DNA from: Luteolibacter ambystomatis
Lineage (GTDB): Bacteria > Verrucomicrobiota > Verrucomicrobiia > Verrucomicrobiales > Akkermansiaceae
DNA: 64,000 nucleotides
Reading direction: 5' to 3'
NCBI RefSeq assembly: GCF_018137965.1
Contig: NZ_CP073100.1
Location: 2,615,754-2,679,753, forward strand
The translations under genes were made by a program, and so were the position numbers. The notes beneath the pieces were generated by a model. That model saw only the letters and a list, made by a program, of their open reading frames with translations. It made no database searches and was not told where the DNA came from. Below, piece by piece: positions 8,745-17,905 of the stretch. Position 1 is the first letter of the stretch, and each line of letters opens with the position of its first letter.

Positions 8745-10400
8745 TCAACGGTCCTTGAAATAGATTTGTGCCAATAAAAGAATCCCACCCGCGGCGGCCA
8801 CCAGAAAGAACACCATGGCCAGGCCGGGATAACCGAACAAGCGGAACGTGGTCTCGATGCGGGCCAGCATCGAACTTCCCACGATAAACGCGGCGAGGAT
8901 GAGCCCCATGGTGATCCGGTTCGCCACTTTTTGCAGCCCGACCATCAGGGTCTTTTCGTCGATGGAATCGACCTTCACGCGGAGCTTGTTGTCGGAGACG
9001 AGATCGAGGATCCGGTTCATCCGGCCGGGAAGCTGGGTCACGAAATCTTTCACCTCGGTGAGGATTCCCAGAAAGTTCGCGGAGGTGAGGGTGTCCCGCA
9101 TGCGGGCGTTTCCGAGCTCCGCCAGATTGCGGCGGATAGCTTCGTGTGGATTGAAATGCGGGCTCAGCGCCGCTCCGACGCTGTCGAGATTCATGAGCGT
9201 TTTTCCAATGAGACTGATCTCACCCGGAATGCCGATGCCGGCATCGGCACAGGCCTTGGTCACGGCCATGACGATGAAACCCATGTTGATGTCCTCCAGC
9301 CGCCGGGATTTGGCGGCGCCAACGATATCCTCGACCCGGGAAATAAAGGCGTTCCGGTCCAATCCCTCGGAAGGGGAAATTCCAATGTTCATCGCAGCCT
9401 CCGCCACCTGAACCCCGTTACCCTCGCTGATTCCCGCCAACAAATGCATGAGATGATCTCTCATGCGTGCCTGTACTCGGCCGGTCATGCCGAGATCCAT
9501 GATCGCGATCTCCCGCCCGGGAGTCAGCAGCAGGTTCCCGGGATGCGGATCGGCATGGAAGAAGCCATCGATCAGGATTTGCTTCAGATAGGCACGGAAG
9601 AGTTGTTCCGCGAGAGTCTCACCTCTGAGATCGGTGAGGACGGCTCCTGACAATGCCGTGACCTTGGTGCCCGCAAGAAACTCCATGGTGAGCACGCGGC
9701 TGGTGGTGTAGTCGCGTATCACATCCGGAACCCGCAGCCGGTCAAAATCGCGGAGATTGTGTTTCAGTTCGACGAGGTTGTCGGCTTCCCGGGTGTAATC
9801 GAGTTCGCCGACGAGACGGCTCCGGAATTGCTCCACAATCCGGGCCGTCTGATATTTCCGCCCGAAATCGGTGTGTTCATCGAGAAAGGCTGAGATCGAT
9901 TCGAAGCTGTCCAGATCCTCGAAAATCCTCTTCCGAATGTGGGGCCTTTGGACCTTCACCGCCACTTCCCGGCCGTCCCGCAGCAGCGCGCGATGGACCT
10001 GTCCGAGGGAGGCGGATGCGGTGGGCTTCTCGTCGAACTGGTCGAAGGCTTTTGAAATGCGCACTCCCAGCTCCTCTTCAATCCGTTGTTTGACCTCCTC
10101 GAACGGGATGGGTTCGACGTGATCCTGCAATCGGCACAGGGGCTCCAGAATACGGGGAGGCAGCAGATCGGCACGTGTGGACAACAGTTGGCCGATTTTC
10201 ACGAAGGCGGGGCCGAGGCGCTCAAGATCCGAGGCCAAGTCGGTTCCCTTGTTCTCTCCTACCTCCTCCCCGCCATCTTGATCTTCAGGGTGGACCATCG
10301 CCCTCAGTTGAGGATCGGTGCTGAGACTGCTTCCGCCATATTTGATCAGCAGCAACGCTATGTCTTTGTAGCGGATCAGATGCTTGGGAGAGAGGTCCAT
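8745..10400 (-). CDS. ABC1/AarF/UbiB family atypical kinase
   Basis: 551 residues. Family motifs: KIGQ (68-71) in the KxGQ helix FVKIGQLLSTRADLLP, the Ala-rich nucleotide loop ASASLGQVHRA (128-138), Lys149 in VAVKVQRP, HADPHPGN with catalytic Asp around 290, and MDLGMTG around 305. Two hydrophobic helices close the C-terminus (LILAAFIVGSSML and MVFFLVAAAGGILLLAQIYF), so it is membrane-anchored. Relatives are ADP/ATP-binding and support ubiquinone biosynthesis or lipid handling; no ubi genes are nearby. It follows the four-gene glycosidase-to-VTT operon by 90 bp on the same strand and could be its last member. Confidence 0.9.
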   Translation of the reverse strand: MDLSPKHLIRYKDIALLLIKYGGSSLSTDPQLRAMVHPEDQDGGEEVGENKGTDLASDLERLGPAFVKIGQLLSTRADLLPPRILEPLCRLQDHVEPIPFEEVKQRIEEELGVRISKAFDQFDEKPTASASLGQVHRALLRDGREVAVKVQRPHIRKRIFEDLDSFESISAFLDEHTDFGRKYQTARIVEQFRSRLVGELDYTREADNLVELKHNLRDFDRLRVPDVIRDYTTSRVLTMEFLAGTKVTALSGAVLTDLRGETLAEQLFRAYLKQILIDGFFHADPHPGNLLLTPGREIAIMDLGMTGRVQARMRDHLMHLLAGISEGNGVQVAEAAMNIGISPSEGLDRNAFISRVEDIVGAAKSRRLEDINMGFIVMAVTKACADAGIGIPGEISLIGKTLMNLDSVGAALSPHFNPHEAIRRNLAELGNARMRDTLTSANFLGILTEVKDFVTQLPGRMNRILDLVSDNKLRVKVDSIDEKTLMVGLQKVANRITMGLILAAFIVGSSMLARIETTFRLFGYPGLAMVFFLVAAAGGILLLAQIYFKDR

Positions 10401-10490
10401 AATTCTCTAACATCGCACGCCTCCGATCGATTTCAACCTGCCGCTTGCCACTGATCGGGAATCCCGGGATCCACCTTGCTCAAGCCAACC

Positions 10491-11150
10491 TTACGCCACT
10501 CCTCCTTTTCCTTCAGATTCCCTCCTGCCAAAACGCCTTCTTATCCAAGGAAGAATCACCAGGACAGCGATCAAGACGCCCATGATCCAAAGGATGCTTT
10601 CTGTCTCCAACGCGTGGCCGAAGGCGAGCGAGGGAATGGCGAAAAGAAGGTACACCGGCATGCCGACCCAAAGGTAGACTCTCGGGGGAATGTCGGTCAA
10701 CGCGAGCAGATAGAGCTTTGCCGCGTAGGGCGGCCCGTAGATCGCGGCGAACAGTGCCGTCCAGCGGACCTGATGCCCGCGTGACAACACCGGAACCTTG
10801 TATCCCCATCGCTCCAGACGCTGGAGAAGCCAGCTCCGCGGACGGGCATGCGCGATACGGTAGGCGAGGAGATGGTGGAAGACCATCGCACAGGCCGTGA
10901 GAAGAAAGCCGTTCCCGAACCCGAACCTCGTGCCAGCCACGATGAGGAACAGGTTGATCGGGCAGCCGCACAACGGAAGAACAAACATCGCGGCGATGAA
11001 GGCCGGAGCCGGGATGCTTCTGCCCTTCTCCAACAACGCCTCCACGTTCAGCGACGGGTGATCGCCCAAAAACAGAAAGAGGATGAAGCCCGCAAGGACG
11101 AAGCCTAAGAGAATTTTGAAAACCCGTGATCTGGTCACCTGGATCTTCAT
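10491..11150 (-). CDS. VTT/DedA-like polytopic membrane protein
   Basis: 219 residues starting at MKIQVTRSRVF. That start codon overlaps the previous gene's stop as ATGA (11147-11150), indicating translational coupling. An N-terminal anchor (FKILLGFVLAGFILFLFLG) is followed by the pattern FVLPLCGCPINLFLIVAGTR, then GNGFLLTACAMVFHHLLAY, resembling the SNARE-associated/VTT (TVP38/DedA) core with its re-entrant Pro-Gly segments. Further helices occur near 150-175 and 190-210. VTT proteins are proposed lipid scramblases or flippases; that role fits the glycolipid-type genes upstream (inference). Family assignment is from pattern only. Confidence 0.7.
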   Translation of the reverse strand: MKIQVTRSRVFKILLGFVLAGFILFLFLGDHPSLNVEALLEKGRSIPAPAFIAAMFVLPLCGCPINLFLIVAGTRFGFGNGFLLTACAMVFHHLLAYRIAHARPRSWLLQRLERWGYKVPVLSRGHQVRWTALFAAIYGPPYAAKLYLLALTDIPPRVYLWVGMPVYLLFAIPSLAFGHALETESILWIMGVLIAVLVILPWIRRRFGRRESEGKGGVA

Positions 11151-13543
11151 TCCGTGGGGATCTTGAATTCCACACAAAGCGGCAGATGATCGGACGCCAC
11201 CGCCGAAGTCGGAGTGGAGGGAATAATCACGTTCTCCACTTCCAGATCAGAACTGGCGAAGACATGATCTAGCCGCAGCAGCGGCCGGTGGGCGGGAAAG
11301 GTCGGGCGTGCGACCTGTCCGGTTCGTCCCTGACTCGCCGCAGGGAGACGCTCATTGAGCCGCTGCCAGACACGAGAGGAAGGCACCGAGTTGAAATCCC
11401 CGCATAGGATGGCCGGCTCGTCCTTCGCGACAGCTCCGAGCCATTCGTCACCCAGCAGTTCTCCGGCCTGGATGATGCGTTCCCGGCGTGCCAGACCGAA
11501 ATGCGTGTTGATGAAGTGGACCGCCGGGCGTCCATCCGAAGCAGGCAGTTTGATCCAGATCGCACCCCGCGCTTCTTTGCCGCGTGCCGCTTGGGTCAGA
11601 AGAGCCGACCGCTGGATCTCGAATGGCTGCTTCGAAAACACCGCGATCCCGTATCCTTCGCTCCCCTCCTCCAACACACTGTAGAAGGAATGCTCCATCC
11701 TAAGATGGCGGGCGATCGCGAGCGCCTGGTCGGCATGGCCCGTCCGCAGCCGATGAACATCCACCTCCTGGAGGGCGACCACGTCGGGATCGAGCTGATT
11801 GATCACGCGTGCGATGCGCTCGGGCCTCACCTTCCCATCAATGCCGCGGCAGCTGTGCACATTGTAGGTCACCACCTTCAACGTTCCGTTGGCGGGCGTG
11901 GTGTGATGGGCCACCGCTTCCTCGGACGACAGGTCGAGATACCGCATAAGCATTGATCGGAGTTCGGCAGGCCTCAGACAGCCCGCACGAAGTCCCCGAT
12001 GCCAACGCTCCAGACGATCCGGTACCAGCACGAATCCATGCGTTTCCTCGCTGCCCGGGCCGCCGTGTCCGCCGTTTTCCAGGACAAAAGAAACCGGTGG
12101 TATCCCGGGTCTCCACCCACTGACCAACAGATCGCCCGCGTTCGGGTGTTGGCACAGACCCACCAGATCTTCGGTTGCCTCCTTGAGGAACGGATGGTCC
12201 TCGCCAATCAGATGCCTCTCATCTCCAGGCAGGGTCCATGATCCCTCGCGATCAAAGGCTCGTATCACGCCGTCCGCCGCCGGAAGCAGAACCAACGGCA
12301 CTCCGCCTTCGACCAACCGCGTGGCATACATCGCCCTCTCCGTTTCACCGAGCTTCACCGGCAGATAAATGTGCCCGATCGGCCCCAACGCGGTGAGAAT
12401 GATTTCCTTCTCTGGATCGCAGGTCGCCGCCATCGATTCGAGGGGCACTTCACGCTGGAGCAATCCACGGCAACGATCCCACGTGCTGCCCACCACGGTG
12501 GGGAAGGCTGGAGTCCACACGGGAAAGGACGACGCAGGGCCGGTCGACAAGGCCTCTCCCACGACTTCCGCCAGTGGGCGTCCGCTGGTTCGAGCGAACG
12601 GAACGGTCTTCTCCTGGCCGTGATCGGAATACACCACGATCTCGTAGTCCCGATAAGACGACGCCATCGCCGCGTGATGAATGTCGCGGATCGTGCGGTC
12701 CAGCCCCTTGAGCGTCCAGTGGGCGAAGGCCGACCCCGGACCCCGGCGGTGGGCTTGCTCGTCGTAACCGAGGAAGTTCGCATGGATCACCCTCACGCCA
12801 CGCTCGATGTCCAACAGGATGTGAAGCCGGATGAATTCGCGCACCACACTGCAGATGATTACACGCATCGGCACGAACGAGAGCTCCTTGCGCAGGTCCT
12901 GATTCCGGAACAATCCGCGCGCCACATCCACAAACGCCAGTACCAGTTCCACGGCGGCCAGCCCCGCGATCCGCAGCAGCTTGACGAAATAGAGCGCGGA
13001 GAGCACCAACCACTTCAGCACATTCACGCGCTTCCATATCTCCCGGAGCGCGAAATCACGGGAGCAGAACCAGGATCGCGCGGCCCCCGCGACATAGATG
13101 TCCGAATACGCGTGTGCTCCGTCCAGAAGAGGCTTTCCGCACTCGCGCCTCAGTTCATCCTCCACGTCGCTCGCGGAATCCGCTTCATACATGCGGCGCA
13201 GCTTGCCGGTCGCACGATCCAGGAACTGGAAACTCGGCACGGCGGACTTCTTTCCATAAAACAACTCCGCCTGGACCGCGGGGGTGGTGGATGGCAGGCC
13301 CGAGTAAAAGCTCTCGAGCTGGAAGTGGCCCCGTCTGACCAGCTTCCGCAGAAATGGAACCCGGCCGTCTTCCATCGCCTTCTCCAGTTGCCGCCGCGAC
13401 AATCCATCGACCTGCAGCACAATGAGCCCGGGTTCGGTGGTTTCTCCACGCGGCAGTTCATATCCAAGGAGCCCCGCCACCCAATGGGTGCGGTTCAGTT
13501 TCCGGCGGAGCCAGCGCAACCGCACATTGATCCGGCTAATCAA
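11147..13543 (-). CDS. Fusion: type I phosphodiesterase domain plus EEP-family phosphatase domain
   Basis: 798 residues. The start is TTG at 13543: AGGAGG (13555-13550) lies 6 nt upstream, no ATG is suitable, and it overlaps the glycosyltransferase stop by 8 bp. Residues about 38-520 form an alkaline-phosphatase-superfamily phosphodiesterase: QVDGLSR with metal Asp46, nucleophile Thr in PSTTPAV (86-87), NFLGYDEQAHRRG, YSDHGQE and GGHGGPG metal ligands. A hydrophobic region (VLKWLVLSALYFVKLL, AGLAAVELVLAFVDVA) is inserted, so it is probably membrane-bound. Residues 555-798 are an endonuclease/exonuclease/phosphatase domain with VTYNVHS, LQEVD, INTHFG, CGDFNS and SDHLP all intact. Both active sites look complete. 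EEP members include nucleases and phospholipid phosphodiesterases; the operon favours a lipid substrate (inference). Confidence 0.85.
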   Translation of the reverse strand: MISRINVRLRWLRRKLNRTHWVAGLLGYELPRGETTEPGLIVLQVDGLSRRQLEKAMEDGRVPFLRKLVRRGHFQLESFYSGLPSTTPAVQAELFYGKKSAVPSFQFLDRATGKLRRMYEADSASDVEDELRRECGKPLLDGAHAYSDIYVAGAARSWFCSRDFALREIWKRVNVLKWLVLSALYFVKLLRIAGLAAVELVLAFVDVARGLFRNQDLRKELSFVPMRVIICSVVREFIRLHILLDIERGVRVIHANFLGYDEQAHRRGPGSAFAHWTLKGLDRTIRDIHHAAMASSYRDYEIVVYSDHGQEKTVPFARTSGRPLAEVVGEALSTGPASSFPVWTPAFPTVVGSTWDRCRGLLQREVPLESMAATCDPEKEIILTALGPIGHIYLPVKLGETERAMYATRLVEGGVPLVLLPAADGVIRAFDREGSWTLPGDERHLIGEDHPFLKEATEDLVGLCQHPNAGDLLVSGWRPGIPPVSFVLENGGHGGPGSEETHGFVLVPDRLERWHRGLRAGCLRPAELRSMLMRYLDLSSEEAVAHHTTPANGTLKVVTYNVHSCRGIDGKVRPERIARVINQLDPDVVALQEVDVHRLRTGHADQALAIARHLRMEHSFYSVLEEGSEGYGIAVFSKQPFEIQRSALLTQAARGKEARGAIWIKLPASDGRPAVHFINTHFGLARRERIIQAGELLGDEWLGAVAKDEPAILCGDFNSVPSSRVWQRLNERLPAASQGRTGQVARPTFPAHRPLLRLDHVFASSDLEVENVIIPSTPTSAVASDHLPLCVEFKIPTE

Positions 13544-14813
13544 TCGACACCTCCTGTTCCGGCGGAACCACCGCAGCGGCCACCGCGGAAGTCTTGGCCG
13601 CCAGCAGATTCCATTCGATCTCCACCGTCTGGACAAAATCGTCCCACAGCGATCGCTCGGCTTCGTCACCTTTCCGATAATTGGCGAGAACCTCGCCATA
13701 CAGCGCCAGCATCCTTTCCGCACACTTGCTTCGATCAAACCGGCTGGCCGTCTTCACCGCCTCCTGCCGCCACGCAGCCATCCGACCGGCATCGCCCGCC
13801 ACCTGATCAAGCGCCGTGGCGAATGCTTCTTCGGACTCATCGGACGGCAACAACCGGCCATTCACTCCGTCTTCCACCACCTCGCGGACTCCCGGTCCAT
13901 CCAAGGCAACGACCGGGCAGCCGCAGGACATGGCCTCCGCCAATACCAATCCCTGCGTTTCCGATTGCGAGGCGAACACAAACAGATCCATCGCCGCGTA
14001 GGCATCCGCCAGATCCTTGCCGCTGCGGACCCCCAACGCATGAAAGCGACCGTCATGGCCAATCATGCTCTTCCGGACTTCATCCATCGCTCCGCCATCC
14101 CCCACGACCACGAAGACGGAATCGGGATTCCTTCCCAAATGGATATCCACCGCTTTCGCCAGGTAGGCGAGGTTCTTCTCATGAGCGATACGCCCGACAT
14201 GGCCGATGACAAAAGCTTCCGGAGCAATGCCTGCCGAGTTGCGGACATCGCTTCCCTCCCCCGTTGCGAAGAAAGCCGTGTCCACGCCGGTGGGTAGCTC
14301 CATAACCGGCGTGGTCACGCCTCTCGCCATCAGCAGATCGGCCACGCTTTGGCTTGGAGCGATCACCTGCTGGCAAAGGTTGCAGTACTCCGTCGCCAGT
14401 TGGATCGCGGCCCGCTTCAGAGCCGGTGAGTCCAGCGGCACGTAGTGGGTGTATTGCTCATACAAGGTATGATGGGTGAACACCACGGGGACCCCGATCC
14501 TCCAGCCTTCGCGCAGGGCGGCATCCCCCAGCAGGAACGGATGGTGGCTGTGGATGAGATCGGGAGCGAATTCATCGATGAACTCGCGAATGAGTCCGGG
14601 AGAAGGCAGCCGCACGCTGAAGTCGCTGCCGTTGAAATTCTGGATCGCAGGGACGCGCAACACCTCGGGCGAATCTTCCGCTCCCTCGAATTCAGGTGCC
14701 ACGATCCGTACTTCATGGCCCAGCCTCCGGCATTCTTCCGCCAGCGTGGAAACGGCTCTGGCGACCCCGCCCACATGCGGCAGGTAGGTATTGGTGAACA
14801 TCGCGATTTTCAT
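13536..14813 (-). CDS. GT4-type glycosyltransferase (glycolipid-synthase-like)
   Basis: 425 residues with a GT-B fold. N-terminal GGVARAV loop (15-21), HSHHPFLLGDAAL (88-100), sugar-nucleotide region GRIAHEKN (207-214) and the retaining EX7E motif (Glu285...Glu293 in ETQGLVLAE). The overall pattern (THHTLYEQYTHYVP around 113-126, LPTGVDT) resembles the diacylglycerol glucosyltransferase and mannosyltransferase group of GT4, which transfer hexoses to lipid acceptors at the cytoplasmic membrane face. Acceptor and donor are not proven. The start ATG overlaps the glycosidase stop as ATGA (14810-14813), and its own stop overlaps the next gene's TTG start: a tightly coupled operon. Confidence 0.85.
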   Translation of the reverse strand: MKIAMFTNTYLPHVGGVARAVSTLAEECRRLGHEVRIVAPEFEGAEDSPEVLRVPAIQNFNGSDFSVRLPSPGLIREFIDEFAPDLIHSHHPFLLGDAALREGWRIGVPVVFTHHTLYEQYTHYVPLDSPALKRAAIQLATEYCNLCQQVIAPSQSVADLLMARGVTTPVMELPTGVDTAFFATGEGSDVRNSAGIAPEAFVIGHVGRIAHEKNLAYLAKAVDIHLGRNPDSVFVVVGDGGAMDEVRKSMIGHDGRFHALGVRSGKDLADAYAAMDLFVFASQSETQGLVLAEAMSCGCPVVALDGPGVREVVEDGVNGRLLPSDESEEAFATALDQVAGDAGRMAAWRQEAVKTASRFDRSKCAERMLALYGEVLANYRKGDEAERSLWDDFVQTVEIEWNLLAAKTSAVAAAVVPPEQEVSID

Positions 14814-17062
14814 GGAGAAGCTTTCTGGAGGTGGTGCTCGACCCCTGAAGCTGCATCGGGGATCGGGTCGTAACCGGGCACGGCAATGAGGATCCTCCCC
14901 GGGGCATCATGCCATCGGGCTGTCACGAGCACGCGATGGTCGACCAACCTGACGGTCACCTCGCCCCAGGCGGTCAAGGTGGGCCCGAAGCCGATCTCGC
15001 TGCCATCGAGCCATTCCGGAAGAATGCCGGAACCGACGATCACCAGATGGTCGTCTTCACGAATGAAGCAATTGCGCATCATCATGATCCACTCCGCCGC
15101 CGCCCATCCATGCTGCCCATCTCCCATGCATCCCCCAAGGGTGCGCGGATGAATCGCTTCGGGCCATTGGCCGGTCGGCGAGGCCAGCGCCGCCACACTT
15201 CGGATGAGTGCCGCATGACGAGGGTCACCCGCCCTCAGAAGGGTCTGGGCCAGATCCAGCGTGAGGTAGGCATTGATCCCGGAGTGGATCATCTCCTGAA
15301 AGAAGCCGCCTCCATGGAAGCAACAGGTCAGGAGAAACTCCAAGGTCTTCGCCAGGCGTGGTTCTCCTGCCGGATAAAGTTGCAGGGGGTAGTCGGCGAC
15401 CATGGATCCGATCGCTCCAGCATCCATCCGCCGTCCCGGAGCAGCGGGTATTGCGCCCAGGGTTCGCTCGCGCGGGATCGAAGCCAGGCTGCGCTCAATG
15501 CCGTCGCGGAAGGCCTTCGACAGCGTTCGCGCCGTTTCCGCCATGCGCCGATCTCCGGAGTGCTCCCAGTAACGGCCGATTTCCCAGAGCCCTCCCACCG
15601 CCCAATAGTCGTCCCAGTAATAGAAGTCGTTCGGTCCCAAGTGTTCGGCGCTGAATCCCGCGGGCAACAATCCACCCGCTCCGCTCGTATGATCCGGCGA
15701 CAGCCGCTTTCGATCCAGCCAGGCAACCGCCTTCCTCGCCGCCGCATTCAATTCGGGGGAAAGCGACCGTTTCGTCATCGCCGCATGGCGTGCGAGAATC
15801 CACAGCACCTGCCCGTTTGAATCCCATTCCCCTTCCTGCGATTCGAAATATCCGCCGAAGGTTTGCCGCTGCGGGAACTGGCGGATGATCCGCTCGGCCC
15901 GGTCTTCATCGTGGATGGCCAGCAGCGCATGCAACATCAGGCAGGCATCGCGGAACCAGAACCGCCGGTAGGTATAGGGACCGGGGACCACCAGATCAGC
16001 CGCCAGGAGGACCAGGGTCCGAACGGCGCTGTCATACAGAAACTGCATCCGTTCATCCGGAACCCTCAGCCGCGCCAGGCCGACGGTTGCATCCTTCCAC
16101 GCCTCCGAAGCGGATCCTTTCCGCGCAGCGGCCTTCTCCTTCCCGTCCGCATCCCTCAAATCGATCGTCACTTTCAAGGAACGCGGCTGTCCCGCCTTCA
16201 TGCGGAACATCGCGGCGGCGGTGGCCATCCCCACCTCGCAGTGAACCTCCCTTTCCAGCTCAGCTCCTGCCAGACGATGCGAAACGTCCCCTTGGGCGTA
16301 GTGAGCCATGCGCAGGAGGTCCGGTGCTTCGGAAAGCATCACCTCCGTTTGGTCATCCACGAGAAGCGAGCGGCGGTCCTGCGTCGCCCGGATGTCATGG
16401 ATGAACTGGACGCCCTCCGGGTTGTAAGGTCGCACCGAAGCGATGATCCAGCCGTCTTCGTCCGACTTTCCCTCCACATGGATTTCCAGGCGCGGCCCGC
16501 CCTTCTCCAGTTGCATCGCGGTTCGAGCGGTCAACTCCATCCCATCGTGCACTCCGTGGGTGCACACCTGCAAGGCCGGCTCCAGTTCGAGTTTTTGTGT
16601 CACCTCCCGCTCCTCAAGGCGGGAGGGAAACAGCTTTTTCCCGGTGTCGGTGATGATCCAGAAATCGAGGGACCATCCATCATGGAGCGGAGTGACCATT
16701 CCCCGCGGATCCACGATCGGATAAATCACCCGGTCGGGCACGCCGACCGCGGTCCAGTTGCGATGCGTGAGATTGATGTGGCTGAATGAAAACGCCCGCG
16801 GCACGAACGATGGGTCCGCCGGATTGAACTGGCGTTCCACCCAGTAGGGCCACAGCCAGTCCATGTTGTGCTGGATCGCCTTCGTATTGACCAGACCCCT
16901 AGCGTGAAACGAAATGCCGGCCCGCAACAACTCGAGTGGCTCCTGAACCTCGGATGGCTGGGAAAACTTGCGGATACGGGCCACGAAGGTCGCCGGATCC
17001 AGAATGCCGTATCGTTGGGCAGCCATCCTCGCGAGGAACCTCCATGGAAGAAGCCGAATCAT
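14810..17062 (-). CDS. Six-hairpin glycosidase-like protein
   Basis: 750 residues from ATG 17062, supported by GGAGGAG 6-12 nt upstream; the longer upstream frame was rejected. The N-terminal half is beta-rich (WTAVGVPDRVIYPIVDPRG, LHDGWSLDFWI). From about residue 360 an (alpha/alpha)6 barrel is evident: YRRFWFRDACLMLHALLAI, EGEWDSNGQVLWIL, FYYWDDYWAVGGLWEIGRYW, GQHGWAAAEW, with acidic residues in the positions of GH15/GH63-like catalytic acids. No signal peptide, so it is predicted cytoplasmic. Substrate unknown. It is the first gene of the four-gene minus-strand operon. Confidence 0.75.
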   Translation of the reverse strand: MIRLLPWRFLARMAAQRYGILDPATFVARIRKFSQPSEVQEPLELLRAGISFHARGLVNTKAIQHNMDWLWPYWVERQFNPADPSFVPRAFSFSHINLTHRNWTAVGVPDRVIYPIVDPRGMVTPLHDGWSLDFWIITDTGKKLFPSRLEEREVTQKLELEPALQVCTHGVHDGMELTARTAMQLEKGGPRLEIHVEGKSDEDGWIIASVRPYNPEGVQFIHDIRATQDRRSLLVDDQTEVMLSEAPDLLRMAHYAQGDVSHRLAGAELEREVHCEVGMATAAAMFRMKAGQPRSLKVTIDLRDADGKEKAAARKGSASEAWKDATVGLARLRVPDERMQFLYDSAVRTLVLLAADLVVPGPYTYRRFWFRDACLMLHALLAIHDEDRAERIIRQFPQRQTFGGYFESQEGEWDSNGQVLWILARHAAMTKRSLSPELNAAARKAVAWLDRKRLSPDHTSGAGGLLPAGFSAEHLGPNDFYYWDDYWAVGGLWEIGRYWEHSGDRRMAETARTLSKAFRDGIERSLASIPRERTLGAIPAAPGRRMDAGAIGSMVADYPLQLYPAGEPRLAKTLEFLLTCCFHGGGFFQEMIHSGINAYLTLDLAQTLLRAGDPRHAALIRSVAALASPTGQWPEAIHPRTLGGCMGDGQHGWAAAEWIMMMRNCFIREDDHLVIVGSGILPEWLDGSEIGFGPTLTAWGEVTVRLVDHRVLVTARWHDAPGRILIAVPGYDPIPDAASGVEHHLQKASP

Positions 17063-17308
17063 AGGTGCTCCTCCAGCATGACGCGGCCCACATTCCTCCG
17101 TATTACGTGCCTTCTGAAATCCGCGTGGCTTGGGGAAAAATGCACTCCTCTTCCCGTTACCCGTTTTCATCCATCGCGCAGGTAGCATAGATTCCGCTGC
17201 ATGGGGTTGCAGTTCGCAACAAGGCAGCTGCACTCCAATCCAACTGGCTCGTAGACCAGATCACCTTAGATTGAACGCTTGCACCGGAAACAATGCCGGT
17301 CCCAGCTC

Positions 17309-17899
17309 ATGCCCACGAAAAGCCAGCTCATCGGCGAACTGGAAGACGCCATCCGGACGTGCCGGAACTGTCCTCTTTGGAAAAACGCCACCCAGGCCGT
17401 TTGCGGAGAGGGAAGACCTTCCGCGAAGATTCTCATGATCGGCGAACAGCCGGGCAATCAGGAGGATCTCGAAGGGCGGCCGTTCGTGGGTCCCGCAGGC
17501 CGCGTGCTGGATCGCGCCCTCCACGATGCCGGGATCGACCGCAGCAAGGTGTGGGTCACGAATGCGGTGAAGCACTTCAAATGGAAACCGAAAGGCAAGA
17601 TCCGTCTCCACCAGAAGCCCTCGACCGGTGAAATCGACGCGTGCAAACCCTGGTTGCTCCGCGAGCTGTCGACCATCGCCCCACAGGTAGTGGTGATCCT
17701 CGGCGCAACCGCTGCGCGAGCCGTGCTTGGAACCGGCATCAAAGTTACGCAGCAGCGCGGTTTGTACGAAGCACCCTCGGTCGCCCCGAAGGTGATCCTC
17801 ACCGTCCACCCCTCTTCGTTGCTTCGCCGCAGCGGGCATGGCTTCCCGGAGGAAGAATACCAAGCCTTCGTCAGCGACTTGAAACTGATCCTCGGATAG
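17309..17899 (+). CDS. udgX: UdgX-type uracil-DNA glycosylase
   Basis: 196 residues from ATG 17309; a TTG ten codons upstream is less likely. The uracil-pocket motif is GEQPGNQEDLEGRPFVGPAG (45-64). UdgX enzymes have a KRRIH loop whose His forms a covalent bond with the abasic site; here it reads KGKIRLHQKP, keeping the His (101) but changing neighbours. Cys18-x2-Cys21 and Cys112 fit the Fe-S cluster ligands; Cys32 may or may not be the fourth. The C-terminal TVHPSSLLR is the usual motif. Function: uracil excision, with a suicide-type covalent DNA adduct in characterised members. It stands alone, divergent from the glycosidase operon. Confidence 0.9.
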   Translation: MPTKSQLIGELEDAIRTCRNCPLWKNATQAVCGEGRPSAKILMIGEQPGNQEDLEGRPFVGPAGRVLDRALHDAGIDRSKVWVTNAVKHFKWKPKGKIRLHQKPSTGEIDACKPWLLRELSTIAPQVVVILGATAARAVLGTGIKVTQQRGLYEAPSVAPKVILTVHPSSLLRRSGHGFPEEEYQAFVSDLKLILG

Positions 17900-17905
17900 G
17901 AACTG

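Noticed and set aside
12371..14209. 612-codon open frame on the plus strand
   Set aside because: It is antisense to the glycosyltransferase and fusion phosphodiesterase genes, whose motifs are clear. The plus-strand product is Arg/Pro/His-rich without domains, a typical high-GC shadow.
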